This document shows, piece by piece, positions 22,168-36,359 of a stretch of 64,000 nucleotides of DNA. Source of the DNA: Hormiphora californensis (Eukaryota; Ctenophora; Tentaculata; Cydippida; Pleurobrachiidae). A model generated the notes under the pieces. That model was not told the origin of the DNA, ran no database searches, and saw only the letters and a list, made by a program, of their open reading frames with translations. The stretch is from assembly GCA_020137815.1 (NCBI GenBank), contig CM035358.1, forward strand, positions 5,111,488 through 5,175,487, read 5' to 3'. How positions within the stretch are numbered: position 1 is the stretch's first letter; the number at the start of each line of letters is the position of its first letter. The position numbers were made by a program, and so were the translations under genes.

Positions 22168-23500
22168 TAGAAAAGATAAGAGAGAGAGATAGATAGAGAA
22201 GAGGGAGAGACAGAGAGAAACAAAATACAGTATAATTATTAGTTGACGATTCTAAAATGATTAACATCATGGGCGGAGAATTCCTACAATCCTTGATATC
22301 TATGAAACAAGATCAGGACGACGCGGGCAGTAGTAAATATTACTAAAAGTGTAGTAAATATTATGTAGGACGAAAAGGGATATAAAGCGATAGTGTGAGA
22401 GAGAGGGCTAGATAGAGAGAGAGAGACATAGATAGGCAGAGATATAGTAATTGATTACCACGAAGACCTTGGAATTCGTGGGTAGCTTCCTTCTAAAAAC
22501 ATTGAATCTTGCCCCCTCACCTTTTGACCATCATGAATAATTTGGCATCGGGAGATCCAGGGGAGAAAGAAAGAAGGATATAGAGAGACAGGGAGAGAGA
22601 GAGAGTTCAGAGACTTAAAAAGCAGAAGAGAGGCCGCAAATTGAAGTTCAGAACAGGGGCGCCATGATGGGGTTAAGAGATGTAGGAACATATATCGAAT
22701 AGAGAAATGAAGAAGAGAAAAAACGTGAGATGCAAAGATAAAAGAGAGAGATGAATAAGGGGTAAATAAGAGTACTAGGGCATACTCGGCATTGGGAAGT
22801 GAAGCGAAGAGGTAAAGAGATTATAATGGGGCTGGGTGTGGGATATATTGTAGCTACTAAAATTTCATTTTTCCTTGTGCAAAAGATAATATTATCGGTG
22901 ACTCAATTATTGAACAGTTAAAATAGTTTCATTCCTTCTTAGAACATACAATGAGCATGAACATGAGCAATACTGCAGATGGGGTGATTAAAAACACAAA
23001 AAGGGACTGAGAAAGAGCAATAAAGCTGGGGTGATTGAAAAGAGAAAGAGGAAGTAGCTGCAATAATGATAATTCAACCCCAATTCAAACGGGGCATATT
23101 ATATAAGCAAACATATATGTGTATGGCTTGTCACAAGGAAATAGATTTTGCACGTTCCCAGACTCATCTATACGAGAGAGTAGTTATGTTATTGAGAAGG
23201 CCGTATGTTCCATCCTGGAGCATACGGCCTTTGAATACATATAAACCGGCATAAGGCATGCCGTGAATAACTGTATATCCAGTGGATCAAGAAAAGGAAG
23301 ATGCTAAGAAATCAATCAATTCAAATTTAGGCAGTTATAGTCAAGGATAAAAAGAAAATGTCCAACACTCCAACTCCAAGGGGCAAAATACAAGTCAGGA
23401 AGAGGAATAGAAAACAAGCCCGGCCAGTAATCCAACAGGGAATGTTTAGTGTAAGACGAGCGCTCGCAACTTAGCAGTATGCATGTACTATGTGTACCCG
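19930..23500. other. No gene recognised
   Basis: AT-rich sequence with GA-rich patches (22140-22220, 22380-22440) and a hairpin AAGGCCGTATG...CATACGGCCTT at 23188-23232. The minus-strand frame at 20741-21076 has no family features. Confidence 0.4.
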
Positions 23501-23539
23501 GAACCAAGTATAAGGTGCTTCTTAAAATAGCTCACCCCA

Positions 23540-23738
<199 letters not shown>

Positions 23739-23811
23739 GTAGCTATAAGAGGCACACGCACACACTTTGGTTACAATGTGCACCCTGAGTTTCCGCCCTC
23801 AACCTCAGTGA

Positions 23812-23914
<103 letters not shown>

Positions 23915-24281
23915 ATAGAGGGGTTTAGAGAGAGAGATAGAGAAATGGAGGGTGGGAGCTCTTGGTATCATGTGGCTTGTTTCCTGCCCCAAGATTGGAT
24001 AGCGCCAAGTTGCCTCATTGGTCAAATCTCCTCACAAGGGCAGTGCAAGTTCCCTCCTCTCTCATCTCTCTTTCTCATCTCAGTCTCACCCCTTCCGACA
24101 ATATGTGCATATGTTATGGTGTGATGTATAAATCTCGGAGCTTTTCCGGGCACTAAAATATAGCTCAGAGAGGACACAAACATACTCCTTCATTCAAAAC
24201 AAGGATAGTATAGCCAAAGAGAGTTAGATCGAGCTGATCGATTTGCTAAAACATGTATACCACTACTACAAAATATTCGTC

Positions 24282-24512
24282 TCAGTACAGATCTGGCTTC
24301 CTCACGGTAAAGACACGTGTCAGCAAGTGATTCAGTGCAATGAAGCACATCTTTTTAGTTAACTTCAAATATTGTGACTGGGAAGAATCATAAACACGGT
24401 GGGTTACGGTGCGAGCCATGAAGTACGACCAGCCTCTTGTACGTGGCTTCACCATCGTCCACATGATCAGATCGAAAACCTGACCTATTTTTCTGACCCC
24501 TATCCAGTTCAA
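24282..24512 (-). CDS. Hypothetical open frame, possible 3' exon
   Basis: I do not recognise this. A 76-residue frame with a fairly protein-like composition (GQVFDLIMWTMVKPRTRGW, then CFIALNHLLTRVF) and a possible acceptor (AAAAATAG) near 24485. No upstream exon was found and it may be chance. Confidence 0.2.
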   Translation of the reverse strand: MNWIGVRKIGQVFDLIMWTMVKPRTRGWSYFMARTVTHRVYDSSQSQYLKLTKKMCFIALNHLLTRVFTVRKPDLY

Positions 24513-25122
24513 ACAGATCTACTAGATCTGGTCTAGTTTGGGGCACTATTTCACAAATTCAAAGCGGATCCATTATACTAAACCAACAACAAATTACATC
24601 ACCAGAATAAGATGAGGTGGAAGGGTGAAACATTAGTGCACCCTTAGTAGCAAGAACGGAAAAGCACCGTGCAGTACTATCCAAACAACGTACGGGACAG
24701 GAGCGGAAGTTAGGGACCACCACCACCACCACATGCAGCATGTGGCCGGGCGCATGTTAGTCTAGGGAGGGACATGGGGCTACATATATCCACCAGACAT
24801 GGTATTCTATGGAACTGGAAGGGGGAGGGAGGGGGCTATCCAACACGCATAGTTCTCCTGGGAAGTTGTATGGGAACTGGGGAGGGAGGGGGCTATCCAT
24901 CACGCAGAGTTTTAGCGACAGGAAGCTACAACTAGTTGAGCGAGCACTGCTGCTTCTTCACCTGTAGTCACAGTACATGTAGCAGTCAAATATGGGACTT
25001 TAGATTTCTCTTTGGTTTAAAGAAATAATTAAACGAGCTGATTTGAATTATGTCATGTATATAAAATAATTATGAAGCAAAGGAAAGTGCAAGTTAAGAA
25101 GATGAGAGAGGGAGGGAGGGAC

Positions 25123-25129
<7 letters not shown>

Positions 25130-25208
<79 letters not shown>

Positions 25209-25240
25209 GGAGGGAGAGAGAGAGGGAGGGAGAGAGAGAG
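25130..25240. repeat. (GA)n microsatellite
   Basis: GA repeat with GGGA interruptions at its right end. Confidence 0.97.
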
Positions 25241-25356
25241 ATAAGAGGAAGCACAAAGACAAATATTATATGCTTTTTCTTCTCCTTTTTTCAGCATGAC
25301 CATGTGTTGACACAGCAATTCCACACGTGCAGAGGGTTATGCGAAACTTATCCCGC

Positions 25357-25552
<196 letters not shown>

Positions 25553-25559
25553 GTTTACT

Positions 25560-27140
25560 AGATTTTCCTTAAAGATTCCAAGAAAAAGTATTACGCAAGA
25601 AATTAAGAAAAGCATTCCAAACAAATATCTTGCTTTACTGCCTTAGGCTATAAGCATACTTTTCGTGATGAAAACAAACAAAACGTACTTCTATATTCTA
25701 CCCGAACCTCCCGTTTAATTTGGTATCGAAGAAACCTCACACTCAGGCCGCTTCGCGGCCTTCGTTCGGTGCGCTTCACGCGCCGGCAAGGGAGGGGTAA
25801 CTTCGTTACCAACCGTTTAATAGGATTCATGAGGGTACAACGGTACAAGTAGTATACCCCAAAGTTCCAATACTCATGTCTCATATCCCCTCATGTACAT
25901 CCCAGGGGCCTGCAGCGTATGCCAAACTCTACACCGTCAGACTGATGATCTCAATAAAAAATAATGATTCTTAAAATCGAACAGGTAATTAAAAAAACGG
26001 GACTATTCAACGCATCTAAAGCAGAAAAAAAACAAACTACTGCAGAAAAATACCTTTCCGCTCCTTGCTATATATAACACAACAAGGTCCCATTATAACT
26101 CTCTCTCTCTCACTTATATGATATGCAATCCAATTTAGGGCAATGCCAAGTCATAGGCAAAATGAGTTTGTGATGGGGGTTTGGGTATGGTCTCATCCTA
26201 AAGCAATAGAGGGACAGATCATTTGTCGAGGTCATGTTGTAGTCCTGTATAAAAACACAGTATGTGATTAGATGAATAAACATCGAAACCAGAAATGTGA
26301 AGTGGGATCAGTGACTATTTTTAGATTTTCCAGCCCACAAAATTCGAGGTGCAGATCCTCAACTGCGTACCAGTTAAGTGCTTAGACTTTTTGTTTTGAA
26401 GTAGATATTTAAAACGGGATACGGCTTTAGATTTTGACAGGGGGTCAAGGGGTTTCTAGTTAAGTAGAATGGTTTTCTTCCCATAACTTACCTTTTTTCA
26501 TCATCCCCAGGATCTTTGCTCCCGTTAGTCGTCATTTTTAATTAACAGTGTTATATCCTGTCACATAACTCTATTAGGAGAGTTGTTTCTAGTGATATTT
26601 AGAATTCAAAGATGTTTGGGAAATGATCAGTAATTTAAAAATACATTTACAATAACTACAACTGTTTACTGTGAACATGGGACTTGTCACCCAAATTATA
26701 TATAATTTACAGGTCCTTTTGTCATCCAACGCGACCGTCAAAATCGTGCGTGAGATTGTTACTTTTAGAATGGGGAGAGAAATTTTAACGGCCGCTGGTG
26801 TGTGCGAGTTTAAAATCAAAATTGTAATTTTAACTTTGGTGTGTGGTGACCCCAATATATGAAAAAGAGACATACTCTTGGTTACGTTGATTGGAAAGAT
26901 CTTATTGAGAACGTTCCGACACAACCAAGATGAAGTCTTTATCACTGTATCTATTAGCAACCGTAGACATGTTTGGCTTTTCGAACTGGGTAGAATTTCT
27001 ACTTTATTAGTTTGGGTGATTTTACTGGATGTGATTGCATTGGTTTTGATTTTGATGTAAACTGCAAACACAAGCAATATTTTTTCAAAGATTTTCCATA
27101 TGGAAGACAAATACAAATTAAAAATTGGCATGCAAAAAAA
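25560..27140. other. No convincing gene
   Basis: At 25745-25805 a GC-rich block (GGCCGCTTCGCGGCC hairpin, then GGTAACTTCGTTACC) resembles one at 14120-14180, so it is probably a dispersed repeat. The 180-residue minus frame at 26589-27131 is Ile/Lys/Ser-rich with no motif. Confidence 0.4.
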
Positions 27141-27145
27141 CTCTC

Positions 27146-28095
<950 letters not shown>

Positions 28096-28184
28096 TAATA
28101 ATAACCTTTCATCCCATATATCGGATCTTTTTCACTCATATAAATTGTAAATCCCCTATGAAATCGTTGTAAGCTTCAAACTTT

Positions 28185-29573
28185 CTAAGTAGGTGTCACA
28201 GTAAACATATCCGTGGCACTAGACTTCAGTTCGGGAGTGTAATTATTATCTTGTCCCTTGTCATTTAAACTCATCACCTGTGTCACCCTCAGATGAAACG
28301 GGAAGTGTTTGTTTGTATGCGTGGGAGCGAATACAACCACCATATAGATATACCCGGCAACCCGGACAGCCTGTTCAACCAATGTAACTGTTTTTAATCG
28401 GATCCACGCTTGGAGAGCGGTGTTAGCAGCCATTAATATGATAGGGAGAGCCAGTAGCCAAAGGCTGAAGAAACAGCCGAGGGAGATGTAAAAGCGGGCC
28501 TTCCGGCGATGAACCATGCCCGTCCGGAGACATGAGACAACAAAGTAAAACCAAATGGGGATGTGGATTGCGGCGAGAAGGTACCCCGGTGGAGACTGGT
28601 AGGTGTATAGGACTTCAGCAGGGTCAAACACAAGGGATTCCCAGAGGATACAAATGGAGACTATCAGTGTGAAACATCCGGTAAAAGTTAAGACAGCTCC
28701 TAGGCCACAGATTGTCAGGGAGGGAGTGACCACGGTGAAACCACTTGAGAGGCAGAGAAGGAGTGCTAGGAAGCAGGTGGTTGATAGTGTTTCGGATATC
28801 TTAGCGACTAGAATGATCCATTTAGGGGCAGTACCTTCCAGGCCGATTAACATGAAGTGGGTAAACTTCAGCGCCAGATGGAGAATGTAAAAGATGAGGG
28901 AAAGCTGAAGAGTTTTAAATGTTGAATGCCAGAGTCTCCGCTGCCGTAGCAACTTCGTATAAACACAAGTCGTGACAAACAAAAAGAAACATGCCATTAG
29001 ACTGACTGCCGATCCCTCCAAAATCCCAACTTCATCTGCCGAGAAATGTTTCACACTGAACTCCTCCCCATTCGTAAACACCAAATGATAATCAAAATCA
29101 TGCAGATCGCCCACTGACTTTCTGTTACAGTTGGACATTGTAACATACCACCACCGGGCCCGCTGACCCCGTAAATATCTCACAGCCCGGCAAATCCACT
29201 TCGATCCCTCCATCTGACACCTCCGAGCTGGGGCCACATCCACCACATCCATTGCCGCATCCTCCCTGCTGGAGCAAGGTAGCCCTGACTGGTAAACTGT
29301 GTCCCACTGCTCGGGACTATCGTAGTATAGACTCAGATTAGGACAGCAGGAGACATCCTTATCCCCGCAGCAGGAAATGTTGACCGGGAATGTTATGGTA
29401 TACTCCAACTTCCGGAAGTGGGACATGTCCTTGGTGGGGGCGGATCGGAAGCAGAAACGTGCTATAAACTGCCAGGAGGGGACTCCGGTGAAGGTGCCGG
29501 TTACCACTTTGGAGGAGGTCAGGGGTAGGAAGATGGTACAGAGTGTTACCATGGTAACCGTTGAATTCTTCAT
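28185..29573 (-). CDS. GPR180/TMEM145-family 7TM protein
   Basis: A single uninterrupted frame of 462-473 residues. An upstream Met at 29606 exists, but the Met at 29573 gives a better signal peptide (MKNSTVTMVTLCTIFLPL). A Cys-rich lumenal or extracellular domain of about 180 residues (ISCCGDKDVSCC, CNRKS) is followed by seven hydrophobic segments and a short tail. The arrangement and the segments KWIILVAKISETLSTTCF and IPIWFYFVVSCL fit the GOST group (GPR180, TMEM145, GPR107/108 relatives), proteins with a GOLD-like head acting in the secretory pathway. Which member is not decidable. It has no introns, unlike the neighbouring TGF-beta, BAR and receptor genes, which suggests either ancestral intron loss or retrocopying; no poly(A) remnant is obvious. 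Confidence 0.85.
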   Translation of the reverse strand: MKNSTVTMVTLCTIFLPLTSSKVVTGTFTGVPSWQFIARFCFRSAPTKDMSHFRKLEYTITFPVNISCCGDKDVSCCPNLSLYYDSPEQWDTVYQSGLPCSSREDAAMDVVDVAPARRCQMEGSKWICRAVRYLRGQRARWWYVTMSNCNRKSVGDLHDFDYHLVFTNGEEFSVKHFSADEVGILEGSAVSLMACFFLFVTTCVYTKLLRQRRLWHSTFKTLQLSLIFYILHLALKFTHFMLIGLEGTAPKWIILVAKISETLSTTCFLALLLCLSSGFTVVTPSLTICGLGAVLTFTGCFTLIVSICILWESLVFDPAEVLYTYQSPPGYLLAAIHIPIWFYFVVSCLRTGMVHRRKARFYISLGCFFSLWLLALPIILMAANTALQAWIRLKTVTLVEQAVRVAGYIYMVVVFAPTHTNKHFPFHLRVTQVMSLNDKGQDNNYTPELKSSATDMFTVTPT

Positions 29574-29619
29574 TGCTAACAAGACATGGATGGAGATATG
29601 TCGCAACTAAAAAATGTTT

Positions 29620-32600
29620 GGAGAAATTTTATCGTGTTAATGGATATCAGATCATAAAATATATCTAAGAATGCGTGCTTCAAAAAGGCGTCAGGAATGA
29701 TGTCTCTCTTCAGTACACACACACATAACGATTAAGAAAGTAAGCATCAAGATATATCAAAGAGGGGGGAGCTAGATAGCACAACGTTCTGCATGGCGTC
29801 AGGACGATCAGGACAATTGGTGCTGCACCTGCACCGATTATTCATACAAACACGTCAAATCTCTGGAAGCAATTGTGGTCGAGAGACAGTAAGTTTTATC
29901 CACACAATGTATGACAATTGTGTATGTAGGATGACAACTTACAAGAGGGAGTCAGGTGGCATATGTTGCCATGGCAACCGTATATACTATGTGCAACAAA
30001 TATGGTTAGCAGGGCTCCATGATGCGATACATATATTATGTTTACTGCAGTAGGAATCTCTTTAGTTACCAATGTAATCATCTCTGCCCTGGTATCTCCC
30101 CGTGAAACAGGGGTGGTAAAGAAGTGTATATTTGTATCCTATCAGGCTTCGCCCTGACACTTCTGTGAGCCGAGCGAAGAGAGGAGTCAGTGCAGCAGGC
30201 ATCACACGCTGATAGTTGGAATTGGAATAGCAAGTACAGTGCAGAGACTGGTAAGACTATCATACGACCATACGAGTAACTGGTAGCTTTCCTCGACTTG
30301 CTCAGACGCAACAATTCCAGACATAGTGTCAGGCGATTCAAACAATCCAACCCAGATTGCATATTACATGCAGCACAAAACATAGTGTGGACTAGGAGCT
30401 GCAATAGGCAATAAAATCAAGGACACTCCTTTGTACACACACGCCCACTATAATACACACGAGAACTCATTACAGCACTAGGACTTGTCGAGTAAGGGAT
30501 GGTGGGCAGACATAAACGGTAAATGTAACTTCTGGGGCGTTCCTGAAACGATCTTCCTCCGTCATTACTGTATGTAGAAACCTACAGTTAATATGGGGAT
30601 TTGATCGACTCTCTTGTTGCATTGTACTTCGTTTCACTTTCGCTTGTCTCAGACGCCAAAATAGGCTATTTTCCTTAATAAAATGCAACTTAAATCTGTC
30701 TCTAGTTCTCATTTCCATCACACATGACCTCCCAGTTACCACTGAACTGTCTCTCGGGCCTGGCCTAGTCTCAAAACTAAATTACAGCTACATTTTGATC
30801 CAATATTACCCACCGCCCCAAGCTGACAGGACAAAAAGAAAAAAATACAGACCACAGACTTTATGACAGGTTGCAACACCGTTCTGTCGTGTGGCAGAGT
30901 TTGGTACGCTGTAACCTATAGAGCCATGTAACACATGGGGATTTGATCCCACCAAGTCTAGATGTAAATGGTTTCTCCAAAACTACAATATCATATTGAT
31001 GTTGAATGCCAACCGAAATAATGAAGCAATTTCAGAAACTTTTAAAAGAACCTTTCCCTCACTTGACAAGACGATGTCAGTGTCACTTTTCATTTTGACT
31101 TTGTCGAGCTTATATGACGACACAGTGAATTATAAAGAATAATAGGTTGACAATTCAAAATGAGGTAATCTTCATGTTTCAGTGTCGTTGAAAATGAATT
31201 TTCAGCATGGATGTACGTTGTACGCACCAATTATAGTATTCTTGACTAAAAAGTTAGCCATTTAAAATCTGTGGGTATTAGGCCATACGCATACTGATCG
31301 TGAAGAACATCATCAGTTAAAAAGATGAAGTGTGCTCATGGTTTTGATCATCATTGATTTGCAAAAAACTACAGTGTGCGGACCAGTATGATCATCATGT
31401 AAGAGCCGGCCCTGGAGCCGGCTCTTTAGTTGGATTATGATCATCAACAACTAGTGTGCCCACGTTCTGATTTGGGTACATAGTACAAATGTGTACGGCT
31501 CTTGCAACATAGCATGTTGATTAAAAATATCCCCACACTAAAAGCATGGGGCACAGGGAGCTCTTTAATAAAAAATCTAGACAAAGTAAACTCTTCCATA
31601 AATGCTCTGATCGATATTGACCACGAGCAAATAATGTTTTGGGTTCATTTTACTTTGGTTTTCAACAAATTATGCTTCGAACGAGTATATCTTTGAGTTG
31701 GTTTCTCGTAAAGTACGTCGCTAGAAATTATGCTTTATCGCTAAAATGTCGCTTTTTTATCACTTAAATAGATATTTGTACGATCAAAGATCATTTGAAA
31801 GCATCTGAGTTTAAAAGCTGAGAAATACATACTCCTGATATATTCTTGCACTACCCTTGCTCAACTCTCTCACACCGTGCCCCGCAAATATTGTGAATAC
31901 AGAGGGTTAAAACATCGTCTGATCTCTATGTCGGAGTCAAAACGCATAAATTAGGGAACGATTGCATTGGCCCCCAGAAATCATAACAAAACTCACTTGA
32001 TTTGACCATGCACTGGGCCCCATTTGGCATGACTGTCGCTGCATGTGTCCCTCTAACGGGTGATAATGACGTGTCAAATTGTTCCCCAGTCTTCTTCCTG
32101 GCTCCAAGATCTTGTACACTTCATAGTAATAATTCGTTGCCTCACTTCTATACCAACACCTTCCAATCTCCAGACCACATTTAATCTCTATTATAAGTTG
32201 GAGTTGTCGCGTCGTGATGACCGTTCGGCGTTCGTTCAGTGCGTTTCTACGCGACAGTGCTCCTCCATAAAACACTTTATATGACGAAAGCTGTTGCTCA
32301 CACTTTTGGAACTTCCAGTGGAAGTTTGTTAATATTTTCGAATGACTTTTAACATGCCAGTCCCCATAGTTACCAATTCAGTTGCCATGGCAACCGTGTT
32401 ATTGACGTTGAAAGGGGCGAAAAGAGGGGCGAAAAGCCCTTACTTGAGGAGCACCGAATGGATGCGCTAGTAAATTAAATCAAGGATATGAGCTGCCATG
32501 TCCGTATGATTTATTTAGATCGTCCCCGTTTGATTCCAATTTGTGTATATAACTTGCATCTAATGAAGACGATTAAACATTTTGTGTTTTTATCACAATT

Positions 32601-33540
32601 CCAAGAACCTAGTTTAGCAGAATATTAGACACACATATTGGGTATCATATTCCAGCACCCGTGCAGCATATAATACCCATATCTTATCGGACCTGTTCTT
32701 TACCATAGTAACATATACCTATTGCTGTTCGAGTGTCCCATCGAAGGTTCGAATATATATTTCTCCTCCTCTCTTTTTGATAAGACTAAACGCTTTTACA
32801 AGGCATATATCACACAGGGTCACAGGACGCTAACAACAACGTATATTTGTCAGCGACCGGCTCATTCTAAATATTCCTCTCAGCATTCCTCCTGTGAGTA
32901 ATTCTATCTGTTCTAACAGAGATATTATATACTTGTTCGACCCTCTCTCCGTGCCCCGAACATAACAAACATGTACGTGTTATCTTAGCTAGGGGAGATA
33001 TTGTTTTGAATCTGCCCAGTGGGGCGTGGGAACACAGCTTGTTATGTTCTCCCTTTACATTTGTTAAGGAACTTTGCTCGCGAAAAGGGGTCGAGCTAGG
33101 CATCCCACAGCGGCACAGCTTGATACGTATCTTCCATTCTTTCCATTTAATAGTCTGAGTTATATTTTGAGGAGAGTAGTTTAATTCTCGGAGCTTTTAA
33201 GCGGAATGAAACAGCTTTAGGGGCGCTGGCTTCCATTAAGCCTGAGATGTTAAAACCAATTTCACGTAAACTCCATACTTGATACAGTAGTATATTGCAA
33301 TAGCTTACGTGAAATTGTTTTCAGTAGCTCCATGTCCATACTCCATGTCACTCCACACACTTGCTAAAATCCTTTCGTTTTTCCTTTTACCGCGTGTGAA
33401 CGCCCCTGTTTTTCGACACTTCGATTTTTTGAGCTGTGGTTCAGCTGATCCTTCCAAATTAGTAATCCCATATAATTTAGTAAGCCGTTATAATGAAATT
33501 ATAGAAATTAAAAGCGAGATAAAATAGCATGCCGGTGATT
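29620..33540. other. No gene recognised
   Basis: Upstream region of the GPR180-like gene plus unassigned sequence. A stem AGAGCCGGC...GCCGGCTCT lies at 31402-31425 and a copy of the CATTTAATCTCTATTA repeat edge at 32178. Short frames at 30078-30742 and 31937-32275 lack motifs and splice support. Confidence 0.4.
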
Positions 33541-33547
33541 AATATAT

Positions 33548-33996
33548 GGGGGGAGACACACCATGAGGTTGGTCGCGCGCGTTCAACTCTCAACCTCGCG
33601 ACACACACTGAAGTTCAAAGTTCGAAGTTTCGCGGAAAAGTTCGTAGTTTCGCGAAAACCCATTTTCGGCTGAGAAATCATTTGCATTTGTAAGATGCTA
33701 GTTAATTCACTGGTACATCTCTCGAGGTGTCCTTTATCAATACCGGGTCAATTTCACCGTTTTTAAAATTTTTGGTAAATTGGGACAACTGTGACCGGAT
33801 TTGCCAAAAATTTCAAAAACGGTGAAATTGACTCAGTATGGATAAAGGACACCTCGAGAGATGTACCAGTAAATAAGTTAGCCTCTTACAAATGATTTCT
33901 CAGCCGAAAATGGGTTTTCGCGAAACTTCGAACTTCAATGTGTGTCACGAGGTTGAGATTTGAACGAGCGCGCCCAACTTCAGTGTGTCTCCCGCC
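33548..33996. mobile_element. MITE with about 200 bp inverted arms
   Basis: Left end GGGGGGAGACACACCATGAG, right end ...CTTCAGTGTGTCTCCCGCC; flanked by TAT on both sides. Arms include TTCGCGGAAAAG/CGCGAAA, CTGAGAAATCATTTG and CTCGAGGTGTCCTTTATC. This is the compact form of the long element at 8382-10252. Confidence 0.85.
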
Positions 33997-34538
33997 TATG
34001 TGATAATGAGATATGCAATCATATTCCATTTACCAGGTTGATGTGAGACATGTGATTACAGATTCGATACCATGATCATGAGATACACACCGTCTGTATC
34101 AAAATAATCAAGCGTATTAGAACATAGCTGAAATTAGGGATCAAGATGATATTTGAAGAAGTATCTGTATACAGCGAGATAGGTATCGATACATGCGATC
34201 GTTCATGATAGCGCTGGCAAGCGCCCGACGCCATTCTGAATGAGAGAGAAAGTACCGGACGTTGATAATCATGGAAGAACAGATCAAGATTGAGTAATAC
34301 TGAATTAGAGATGATAATCTTATAGATGATTGGGATATCTAATGCCTCTTCAACTTAGAGCTGATGTCCCTATAGTTGGTTGTGTAGTTTACTTCGCAGT
34401 AGAGCTGCATATGGAATGAAAATACAGTTCGACCGTTGTTCTGATTTGATTGGGAAATGATGTGAATGCTTCGATATTTCAGAGATCTTTCACCCCGAAA
34501 TATATATATATCTGATACGCTGATTGCCTCTGATAAAC

Positions 34539-35023
34539 GGGGGGGGGGCCTGCCGCAAGAATCTCATGCCTCATTGGCGATTTTCAGGGTAGCTGGGATT
34601 TTTGAGATTTTTGATTTTTGGCTAAAAAACGTGGGATTTTTGAGATTTTTGAGGAAAATTTGCGATTTTTCGGGGGAAACCCGCAAATTTTTCTCAAAAA
34701 TCTCATAGAAAAGAAAAATTTCCATTCGAAAATTTGGAATAGAAACAATCCTTGTGTTTTTCTACCAAAAATCAAAATTCTGAATAGAAATTTTCCTTGT
34801 GTCCTAGTACAAAAGTTAATGTGAAGCTAAAACATGAAATCTACCTATTTAAATTACTAAACTGCTATTATGATTCAGTTTTAAGCTAAAAAATATGTCG
34901 AAAAACTGAGTACAATTGGCAGCCAAAATTGTGCCAATTTACCACAAAAATCTCAAAAATCTCATCGGCCGAAAAGAGGGTAGCTGAGATTTTTGCGGCA
35001 GCCCCCCCCCCCCCCCCCCCCCC
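34539..35023. mobile_element. Foldback element with poly-G/C ends
   Basis: Begins GGGGGGGGGCCTGCCGCAAG and ends GCGGCAG plus a C run of over 20. AATCTCAAAAATCTCA-type repeats fill both arms. Flanked by ATAAAC on both sides (34533-34538 and 35024-35029). Confidence 0.7.
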
Positions 35024-35031
35024 ATAAACTT

Positions 35032-35394
35032 GGTAAGCGGTAAATACTCACTCGGTTCTTCACATTTTTTGGACTTTTTTGGCCATAACTCAGCCATTTC
35101 TTGACCAATTTGCAAAATCTTGGGCTCATTGGAAAGAAGACATTGAGAGCTTTCCAATGAGCCTTAGAAAATGAAAATCGGCGCAAAATGCGCGGCGCTA
35201 TGGCGAAAACGCGCATTTTACGCCATAACGCCGCGCATTTTGCGCCAATTTTCATTTTCTAGGGCTCATTGGAAAGCTCTTAATGTCTTCTTTCCAATGA
35301 GCCCAAGATTTTGCAAATTGGTCAAAAAATGGCTGAGTTATGGCCAAAAACGTCCAAAAAATGTGAAGAACCGAGTGAGTATTTACCGCTTACC
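35032..35394. mobile_element. Mutator-like foldback, 9 bp duplication
   Basis: Near-complete palindrome: GGTAAGCGGTAAATACTCAC at the left and its complement at the right, centred near 35215. The 9 bp CATAAACTT occurs directly on both sides (35023-35031 and 35395-35403). A 9 bp duplication with long terminal repeats is typical of Mutator-like elements. No coding sequence. Confidence 0.85.
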
Positions 35395-36359
35395 CATAAA
35401 CTTATTGCCTTTGCCCTCTTTCACTTCCCCGAAACTGTACGCTGTTTTCAGATCTACAATAGTGCAATCTTTTTAATCAATCTCATCTCCCCACACACAA
35501 TGTATGCTTAAGATTAGAAACTCGTTTCATCTCCTTCACGGCGTACGTGCTTTAAGGCCAGAGGGGGGTGGGTCCGAGGGTCAAAAAGTATACTTTTCTG
35601 AGGTTTACACATGTGATGTAACTCGGATGAAGGAAAGTTTTTGGTGGGGTAACTGCACGCCCAGTGTATCAGTGTAAACTAAAAAAAGTATGATTCCCTT
35701 GATTTGTTAATTGTTTTCTCTTTCCAAAAGATAGTAATACCGAGCATCTTACGACAAGTATCTTTCTCCTGTGACGGTAAACTTACCCGAGCTATGGTGC
35801 ACACGACCACACGTTTTTTGATTGGATTGTAAATATACTTTTTCGTAATTTCGTCCCTATAAAGCACGTTGTGCTTTTGGTTTTTTCGCTCGTGTGAACG
35901 ATGGCTGAGGAGAATGGCAGTGGCAGTAGCACAGCCATGTCCGACAATGATTTGTTGTTGTTTCTCAAATGCACAGTTTGTTATTGTATCAAACTCAGCT
36001 CTTAGTTATTTTCTATCGTTCATTGCAGGGAGCTACAGCTGGAGGTATTTGTTGACGTTGGATCTGCAAGTGTGCTAGACTAAATCACTTGCAGGTAGTT
36101 TGTAAGTGTGTGTATGCACTGCATACATTTGTAAGTGTGTGCATAAGTTTGCAAAATTTCCTTGTGAGCTTTATACCCAGGCATAACTACCTAGATTTGT
36201 TTTCCATATTTTGAGGGTATGAGAATTAAAGTATTCAGTGACTGACATTCAAAGCTGAACCTTGTTCCCTAATTTAACAGAATTATTAATAGAATAATCT
36301 CTAACAATAAGATAATAGCTGAGACCACTAATAATGTAACTCCTATAATAATTGCAGAA

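Noticed and set aside
26589-27131. 180-residue open frame
   Set aside because: AT-rich, Ile/Lys/Ser-rich, no motif, and no splice-flanked continuation.
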